Shown one piece after another: positions 4,583 through 8,870 of a stretch of DNA of 8,870 nt. The DNA comes from Candidatus Stahliibacteriota bacterium (lineage in GTDB: Bacteria; Hydrothermota; Tepidihabitantia; SM23-42), in the NCBI GenBank assembly GCA_030613445.1, contig JAUWLY010000104.1, forward strand, positions 1 to 8,870. Reading direction: 5' to 3'. Every line of letters starts with the position of its first letter. Positions within the stretch are counted from its first letter, which is position 1. Both the position numbers and the translations under genes were made by a program. The notes under the pieces were generated by a model that was not told where the DNA came from, made no database searches, and saw only the letters and a list, made by a program, of their open reading frames with translations.

Positions 4583-6511
4583 ATTATCGATATGGTATTG
4601 CTGATAATTCTCCTAACGTTCAATAACCGCAATCAGATTAATCACAATGTGATTCCTGATTTTTGTGTATCGGGCGATTACTTTGACGTAAAAAAAGTCG
4701 ACAGTCTAGTCTACTTTGTGACTGGCAGAGGATTTGAAATACATGCATTGCGTAGTAATGGCATTAAGCTCTTGTCGAAAATTCCCACCGACGGTTTGGC
4801 ATACGGTCTCGATGTTTCGGGAAACTACGCGGCTATAGCTGATTATTATAATGGGCTTTGTCTTATCGACATTTCAGATCCACTCTTGCCCCATCAGGCA
4901 AGTCACACAAAAACCAGTGGCAACTCATCTGATGTTGTAATCCAAGGGGATTATGCGTATGTAGCCGATGGCTTGAACGGATTTGTCATTTTCGACATAT
5001 CAAATCCCTCTTTGCCCAAGTTGACTGGTCATTGTGCAGTAAAAGGCGATGCATTTAGCGTTACCATCAAAGATACTATTGCGTACGTGGGATCATTCAA
5101 TAGTTCGTTGAAAATCATTAATGTCGCGGATCCTTATCAACCTTTTGTCATTGGTGAATTCCCCCAGTCTCCAAACGCATGTGGACGGGACATTTTAGTT
5201 GACGACACGCTCGCTTATGTCAACTGTTACCTTTCGCGTAATGGCAAGGATATTCGCTTTGCCGTCATTAATGTCAAAGATCCGGCTAATCCGGTTTTTA
5301 TAGGCGGATTGGTGCTGCCGCCAACCAACAGGGGCATTGAAAAAATCGGCGATCATGTCTTTGTCAATGCCCAGGCTGAAGGTACCTATATGATTAATGT
5401 CCAAGATCCCACAAGAGCTTTGGTTGTGAGTAAGTATGATGAGACTACTTGGTTTGGGTATGGTTATGAAATTATCGATGACCATTTCTTGTTAGTACCG
5501 CAATCTTCTTATGGTTTTTCAGTTGTCGACGTCGGTAAACCCGGTGCACCTTTGACTTGGTACCACCACAAGAATATAACATGGAAATATTTGACTCTTG
5601 ACGATAAGCATAATTATCTGTACATCATTGGGCACACTGCAAATAAATATTATTTTGAAAATTCAATCTTGAAAATTGTTGATATTGGTAATCACGAGAA
5701 CCCAGTTGTTTGTGGCGAATTTACCTTTGCTGGTAGAGGCTGTCTGTATGAAGGTTCCATTGATTACCCCCATCTAGCTATCACTGTTTATCGAGGCCAC
5801 CCGAGTAATGAATCATTGTACACAGCACTTCTCAATATATCCAACCCACAGAATCCTAAGTTAGTAAATTTGGCAAAGGGAGGTGGAGTTATTGAATTAC
5901 AGTATCCTTATTTATACTGCTTGGAAGGTGCAGTATTAAAAATAGCTGATTTACATGATTCTCTTTTATGGATCGATTCCCTCGTATTAGCCAACGAAGG
6001 TTATGATTTTGTAATAAAAGATACCGTTGTCTATGCTACAGTTAAAGACTCATTGGTGCTCTATGGACTCCATTCACAAAAACATCTTGGTGCTTGCTAC
6101 CATGGTAAACCATATGCTGTGAATATCTCACTGAATTTCCCTTATCTTGCAGTAGCATACACACCAAATCCTGGAAGCACCTATGGTGTTCTCATATTTA
6201 AAGTCAGCGATCCATGTTTGCCAGTTTTGATGTTTGATACCCTTGTACAAGAAACAGCAATTGATCCAATGACGATATGCATCGTTGGATGCCTGCTCAC
6301 GGACTCTCTTTTGTTTCTCGGACGGGGTCATTGTGGTTTTGATATATGGCAACTTGAGCAGAATACAATTCAGCGTGTACTCACGCAGGAAACTCCACAC
6401 ATGGCTACCCATGGTTATCCAATGGGCAATTCAAACATTTACGTCAAAGACAAGACCATTTACGTTCTTGATTATGGCAGCCTTGAGACGTACACGATGA
6501 TAAATCAATGA
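4568..6511 (+). CDS. LVIVD-repeat beta-propeller protein, probably surface or secreted (647 residues)
   Basis: This protein is built from LVIVD-type repeats, which form beta-propellers in secreted and surface proteins of bacteria and archaea. The repeat cores read LCLIDISDPLLP (97-108), FVIFDISNPSLP (139-150), LKIINVADPYQP (181-192), FAVINVKDPANP (231-242), TYMINVQDPTRA (273-284), FSVVDVGKPGAP (317-328), LKIVDIGNHENP (368-379), ALLNISNPQNP (420-430) and VLIFKVSDPCLP (541-552). Each is preceded by an Asp-x-ala-Tyr-Val strand such as GDYAYVADG. The 5' end is doubtful: GTG 4568 lies in a hairpin loop without a ribosome binding site, and ATG 4592 is no better. The N-terminus (VLIIDMVLLIILLTF) is hydrophobic but contains Asp and no basic start. 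The protein ends in DYGSLETYTMINQ with no sorting domain. It may be a 5'-truncated gene. The function is unknown; the fold call is firm. Confidence 0.8.
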   Translation: MIPVLIIDMVLLIILLTFNNRNQINHNVIPDFCVSGDYFDVKKVDSLVYFVTGRGFEIHALRSNGIKLLSKIPTDGLAYGLDVSGNYAAIADYYNGLCLIDISDPLLPHQASHTKTSGNSSDVVIQGDYAYVADGLNGFVIFDISNPSLPKLTGHCAVKGDAFSVTIKDTIAYVGSFNSSLKIINVADPYQPFVIGEFPQSPNACGRDILVDDTLAYVNCYLSRNGKDIRFAVINVKDPANPVFIGGLVLPPTNRGIEKIGDHVFVNAQAEGTYMINVQDPTRALVVSKYDETTWFGYGYEIIDDHFLLVPQSSYGFSVVDVGKPGAPLTWYHHKNITWKYLTLDDKHNYLYIIGHTANKYYFENSILKIVDIGNHENPVVCGEFTFAGRGCLYEGSIDYPHLAITVYRGHPSNESLYTALLNISNPQNPKLVNLAKGGGVIELQYPYLYCLEGAVLKIADLHDSLLWIDSLVLANEGYDFVIKDTVVYATVKDSLVLYGLHSQKHLGACYHGKPYAVNISLNFPYLAVAYTPNPGSTYGVLIFKVSDPCLPVLMFDTLVQETAIDPMTICIVGCLLTDSLLFLGRGHCGFDIWQLEQNTIQRVLTQETPHMATHGYPMGNSNIYVKDKTIYVLDYGSLETYTMINQ

Positions 6512-6517
6512 GGTGAT

Positions 6518-6673
6518 ATGCTCAAAAACCGTGAAAGTCTGCTCAGTTTATTGTCGCATTTACCGTGTACAGGCAGTGTTTTAGCTGGAATTGTCCGCTC
6601 GGTTTCAAACGCGTATTTTCTGTTTTCGAGGAAGGAATGTGGCCGCTTGACATCATTTTTACCGTCTGTATAA
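6518..6673 (+). CDS. Doubtful 51-residue open frame after the LVIVD gene
   Basis: ATG at 6518 follows GAGGTGAT, 6 nt after the stop of the LVIVD gene, and the frame runs 51 codons to TAA at 6671. The sequence (MLKNRESLLSLLSHLPCTGS, then VLAGIVRSVSNAYFLFSRKE) matches nothing I know, and the last codons run into the -10 box of the next gene. The ribosome binding site and spacing are the only support. It may be a chance frame. Confidence 0.2.
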   Translation: MLKNRESLLSLLSHLPCTGSVLAGIVRSVSNAYFLFSRKECGRLTSFLPSV

Positions 6674-6674
6674 T
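6647..6674 (+). promoter_or_regulatory. Consensus sigma70-type promoter of the T9SS repeat-protein gene
   Basis: Both boxes are perfect: TTGACA at 6647-6652 and TATAAT at 6669-6674, with a 16-nt spacer. Transcription should start near 6681. AAAGGAGG at 6685-6692 lies 5 nt before the ATG at 6698. This is the strongest expression signal in the window, so the gene is probably highly or constitutively expressed. Confidence 0.85.
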
Positions 6675-6697
6675 ATAATAATGTAAAGGAGGATTCT

Positions 6698-8167
6698 ATG
6701 GATGTCAAAGCAAGAAACCTGTATCATATGTTCCACATATTCATCTTTATCGCCACGGCGTTGACTCAATTGTATGCCCAAACGCCGGATACGCTATGGA
6801 CAAAAACCTATGGCGGAAATAATTATGATAGCGGTGAATCGGTGCAGCAGACATTTGATGGGGGCTACATTATTGCCGGGTTTACCCGTTCCTTCGGTGC
6901 CGGTTCTGCCGACGTATATCTCATCAAAACCGACGAAAATGGCGATACGCTCTGGACAAAAACCTATGGCGGCACCGGGTCTGATGCTGGCACGTCGGTC
7001 CAACAGACACTGGACAGCGGTTACATTGTTGTTGGTGGAGCTGATCTCACGCCTACCACCGGCATGCTTTATTTGCTTAAAACAGATCATTTTGGAGACA
7101 CTGTCTGGACAGAAAAATTCGGTGGCGGCGGCAAAGAGGAGGGTTACTCAGTTCAGCAAACTATTGATGGGGGCTACGTGGCTGCCGGCTACACGTTGAC
7201 ATTCGGTCCCGGTTACTCTGCTTTTTATCTTGTAAAAACAGATCTCTTGGGTAATTTGCTCTGGACAAAGACGTATGGCGGGGACGACTGGGACTTTGGT
7301 TTTTCAGTGCAGCAAACCACGGACAGCGGCTACATTATGTGCGGTTTTACCACTTCATTTGGTGCCGGAGGTCAAGACGTCTATTTGGTGAAAACAGATG
7401 CTCAGGGTGATACCATATGGACAAAAACCTATGGCGACACCGGTGATGACTGTGGATATGCAGCTATGCAGATAGCTGACGGCGGTTATGCCATGACCGG
7501 CTATACGGCTTATGGTGCAGGTGGTGGCGACGTTTGTCTCATTAAAACGAATGCACAGGGCGAATTACAATGGATAAAGGCATATGGTGGGACAGATCAT
7601 GATTGGGGCTATTCACTCTATGAAACTGCTGATGGCGGATATATTATTGCAGGAGGGACCCGTTCGTTTGGTTCGGGTGACGACGATGCCTATATTCTTA
7701 AAACCGATGAAAATGGAGATTCGCTCTGGACACGAATTTACGGAGGTACCGCATACGACTGGTTTGAATCAGTTCAACAGCTGACCGATTTTGGATACAT
7801 TATCGTCGGCACAACCCAATCTTTTGGTACTGACAGCAGCAGTGTATGGCTCTTAAAAATGGAGCCCGACACTCTTGGTATTGAGGAACACAGGATTACC
7901 TGTTCCAACCGATTCTTTCTGAAGACATACCCAAACCCATGCCGTAAAGAACTGCAGATTGGATATATGCTCACAGAAAATGTCAGAGTAAGCATATCAA
8001 TGTATGACATAACGGGCAAGATCGTTCGATGTTTTTACAGTAACACCCAAACACCAGGTCGTCATGAAAGAATATTGGATTTAGCCGATTTGCCACAAGG
8101 TGTTTATTTTGTCAGATTAAATACCGAAGAGCATGGTGAAATCACGAAACTTGTTGTTTTAAAATGA
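6698..8167 (+). CDS. Secreted seven-repeat protein with T9SS type A sorting domain (489 residues)
   Basis: A signal peptide (residues 1-28, cleavage after LYAQ) is followed by seven repeats of 51-52 residues starting at Trp34, 86, 137, 189, 241, 292 and 344. The repeat consensus is WTKTYGGxxxDxGxSVQQTxDGGYIIAGxTxSFGAGxxDVYLIKTDxxGDTL. Seven equal beta-rich repeats suggest a seven-bladed propeller, which is inference. Residues 395-489 are a Por/T9SS type A sorting domain: YPNP (411-414), VSISMYDITGKIVR (431-444), DLADLPQGVYFVRL (461-474) and the final TKLVVLK. In the family this domain directs passage across the outer membrane through the type IX system and attachment at or release from the cell surface. 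The ATG was chosen because AAAGGAGG lies 5 nt upstream and a consensus promoter precedes it. The protein has no enzymatic motif; a surface or adhesive role is plausible but unproven. No T9SS machinery gene is present in the window. Confidence 0.9.
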   Translation: MDVKARNLYHMFHIFIFIATALTQLYAQTPDTLWTKTYGGNNYDSGESVQQTFDGGYIIAGFTRSFGAGSADVYLIKTDENGDTLWTKTYGGTGSDAGTSVQQTLDSGYIVVGGADLTPTTGMLYLLKTDHFGDTVWTEKFGGGGKEEGYSVQQTIDGGYVAAGYTLTFGPGYSAFYLVKTDLLGNLLWTKTYGGDDWDFGFSVQQTTDSGYIMCGFTTSFGAGGQDVYLVKTDAQGDTIWTKTYGDTGDDCGYAAMQIADGGYAMTGYTAYGAGGGDVCLIKTNAQGELQWIKAYGGTDHDWGYSLYETADGGYIIAGGTRSFGSGDDDAYILKTDENGDSLWTRIYGGTAYDWFESVQQLTDFGYIIVGTTQSFGTDSSSVWLLKMEPDTLGIEEHRITCSNRFFLKTYPNPCRKELQIGYMLTENVRVSISMYDITGKIVRCFYSNTQTPGRHERILDLADLPQGVYFVRLNTEEHGEITKLVVLK

Positions 8168-8453
8168 GGGAACAAACACTGCACAGATATATGATTATCA
8201 ATCAGAATGGATAATCGATGTTCTGTTTTTCAGCATCCTCCGGATAAAATGCATCTAGCTGTCCGAAAACATACGAGTTTTTTTAATTCTATTTTTCCCC
8301 TTCCCTATAACAAATCATAATGCATTCGATTTCCATAGACCAACAGCTTCTTTTCAACTCGCCAATATGACATCTCCTCCTTTCACCTCAGATAAGCTTA
8401 TTGAATCCATATTATTGAAATATTTCAGTAGTGACATATAGATATAATGATAA
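8168..8453. other. Intergenic stretch downstream of the T9SS repeat-protein gene
   Basis: No convincing gene. A poly-T run (8278-8284) could help end transcription but has no good stem before it. On the minus strand, 8373-8305 offers a 22-codon frame (MSYWRVEKKLLVYGNRMHYD...) after GAGGTGAAAGGAGGAG; I regard it as too short to call. TATAAT at 8443-8448 has no -35 box at the right distance. Confidence 0.5.
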
Positions 8454-8482
8454 GGGGAGCGAAACACGCTCCCCCTTTCTCT
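8454..8482 (+). terminator. Rho-independent terminator
   Basis: GGGGAGCG (8454-8461), loop AAACA, CGCTCCCC (8467-8474), followed by CTTTCTCTTTT. The stem is a perfect 8 bp with a T-rich tail on the plus strand. It lies 286 nt past the end of the T9SS repeat-protein gene, so it ends either that transcript or an unrecognised short one. Confidence 0.8.
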
Positions 8483-8632
8483 TTTGTGTGGTATTTGTGC
8501 GGTCCATAAATCAAAACAGACCGCAACAGACAGAATTCCCAGTAATAGGCAGAATTGCGCAAGTGTTTGTCTTTATTGAGTTTGTGCGATTTTGAACGTG
8601 ATCTCAAAGGTTATGAAAAAGGTTCAAAACGC

Positions 8633-8730
8633 TCTCACATGCCGAAGGTCATGCGTTCAAGTCGCATACCGCCCATTGATTCTCAACGTTTTGCGGGCAC
8701 CGCCTGTTTTTTGCAGAAGCTCTTGTGCCA
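8633..8730 (+). repeat. Putative attachment repeat, distal copy (attR-like), with partial tRNA-Val
   Basis: Positions 8633-8678 repeat the tRNA-Val sequence from anticodon loop to 3' end without a mismatch, and 8679-8730 repeat the downstream flank with minor changes. The 5' half of the tRNA is absent, so this is not a functional tRNA gene. Confidence 0.8.
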
Positions 8731-8731
8731 G
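8657..8731 (-). pseudogene. Second integrase-like C-terminal tail in the distal repeat
   Basis: The minus-strand frame reads LAQELLQKTGGARKT, then LRINGRYAT-stop, ending inside the partial tRNA. It matches the tail beside the intact tRNA (LAQEPLRKTG..., 3283-3408) at 18 of 24 residues. Two one-base gaps between the DNA copies cancel so that the frame is kept in both. Upstream of LAQ the similarity stops abruptly. It is either a remnant of a second element integrated at the same site or a duplication of the first end. Confidence 0.4.
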
Positions 8732-8763
8732 ATTGTATAATAGAGTTGAGTAGTATTTTACTC

Positions 8764-8792
8764 TTTAAAGATCGTTTACAATTTGATATAAT
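8764..8792 (+). promoter_or_regulatory. Promoter of the gene starting at 8821
   Basis: TTTAAA (8764-8769, 4/6 match), a 17-nt spacer and a perfect TATAAT (8787-8792) with an extended -10 TG (TGATATAAT). Transcription would start near 8799 and include AAGGAGG (8805-8811). Confidence 0.65.
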
Positions 8793-8820
8793 CGTGCGGT
8801 TGAGAAGGAGGATACGATCC

Positions 8821-8870
8821 GTGCCAGTGATGGAGTTACCTCAAGGAAGATTTGGGGAAGACTGCCTCTG
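8821..8870 (+). CDS. Start of an unidentified gene (partial, runs off the window)
   Basis: A GTG codon 9 nt after AAGGAGG opens a frame reading VPVMELPQGRFGEDCL to the end of the window. The in-frame ATG at 8830 is an alternative start. A good promoter lies upstream. Sixteen residues are too few to name a family. The gene lies outside the repeat-bounded interval, so it is probably resident chromosome or a neighbouring element. Confidence 0.5.
   Translation, partial: MPVMELPQGRFGEDCL

Larger units (their letters stand above)
3259..8678. mobile_element. Putative decayed tRNA-Val-integrated island, about 5.4 kb
   Basis: The element is defined by direct repeats of the tRNA-Val 3' end at 3259 and 8633. 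It holds a 115-residue secreted protein, a decayed paralogue of it, an LVIVD-repeat protein and a T9SS-sorted repeat protein. No intact integrase, transposase, replication or transfer gene is present; only a short integrase-like tail remains beside the tRNA. The repeats and cargo position are seen directly. That the interval arrived as a single element is inference. Tandem remains of two elements are equally possible, because the distal repeat also carries an integrase-like tail. Confidence 0.55.

Noticed and set aside
6698..8167. Delta-60 or classical WD40 propeller
   Set aside because: The repeat consensus (WTKTYGG...DGGYIIAG...LIKTD) lacks the Gly-His and Trp-Asp signatures of WD40, and I could not match it to delta-60, so no named repeat family is assigned.
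8305..8373. 22-codon minus-strand frame with GGAGG nearby
   Set aside because: It is too short, the ribosome binding site is either too close or too far, and there is no similarity or context to support it.
8633..8676. Second tRNA gene
   Set aside because: Only the anticodon loop to 3' end is present; the sequence upstream does not supply an acceptor 5' strand or D arm.

Overview
This is a bacterial chromosome fragment, probably from an uncultured lineage whose secreted proteins carry Por/type IX (T9SS) sorting signals: Bacteroidota, or candidate phyla such as WOR-3/Stahlbacteria or Cloacimonadota. The evidence is a secreted seven-repeat protein ending in a T9SS type A sorting domain and a large LVIVD-type beta-propeller protein, set among sigma70-like promoters, several of them close to consensus, and palindromic intergenic repeats. 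The phylum is inferred, because no rRNA or phylogenetic marker gene is present apart from purN.

Layout. Positions 1-1330 (minus strand) hold an HtrA/DegP-like serine protease with PDZ domains. An in-frame TAG at 407-409 interrupts it, and its 3' end lies outside the window. Positions 1396-2157 are gene-free. They contain two arrays of miniature hairpins with changing palindromes joined by a constant 7-nt linker of the form NNNTTCC. purN (2191-2802) follows, apparently transcribed as a leaderless mRNA from its own promoter. It is bracketed by two copies of a 35-nt palindromic repeat and followed by a duplicated hairpin element.

A tRNA-Val(CAC) gene lies at 3228-3301. Its 3' half and downstream flank (3259-3356) recur at 8633-8730. 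On the minus strand both copies keep an open frame that ends inside the tRNA sequence and looks like the tail of a tyrosine recombinase. The 5.4 kb between the copies is therefore read as a decayed tRNA-integrated island whose integrase has been lost.

Inside the island are a small secreted protein (3706-4053), a decayed paralogue of it (4362-4541), an LVIVD-repeat protein with a doubtful 5' end (4568-6511), and a secreted seven-repeat T9SS protein (6698-8167) driven by a consensus promoter. The cargo is thus almost entirely predicted exported or surface protein. A strong terminator lies at 8454-8482. Beyond the second repeat copy, a new gene with a good promoter and ribosome binding site starts at 8821 and runs off the window.
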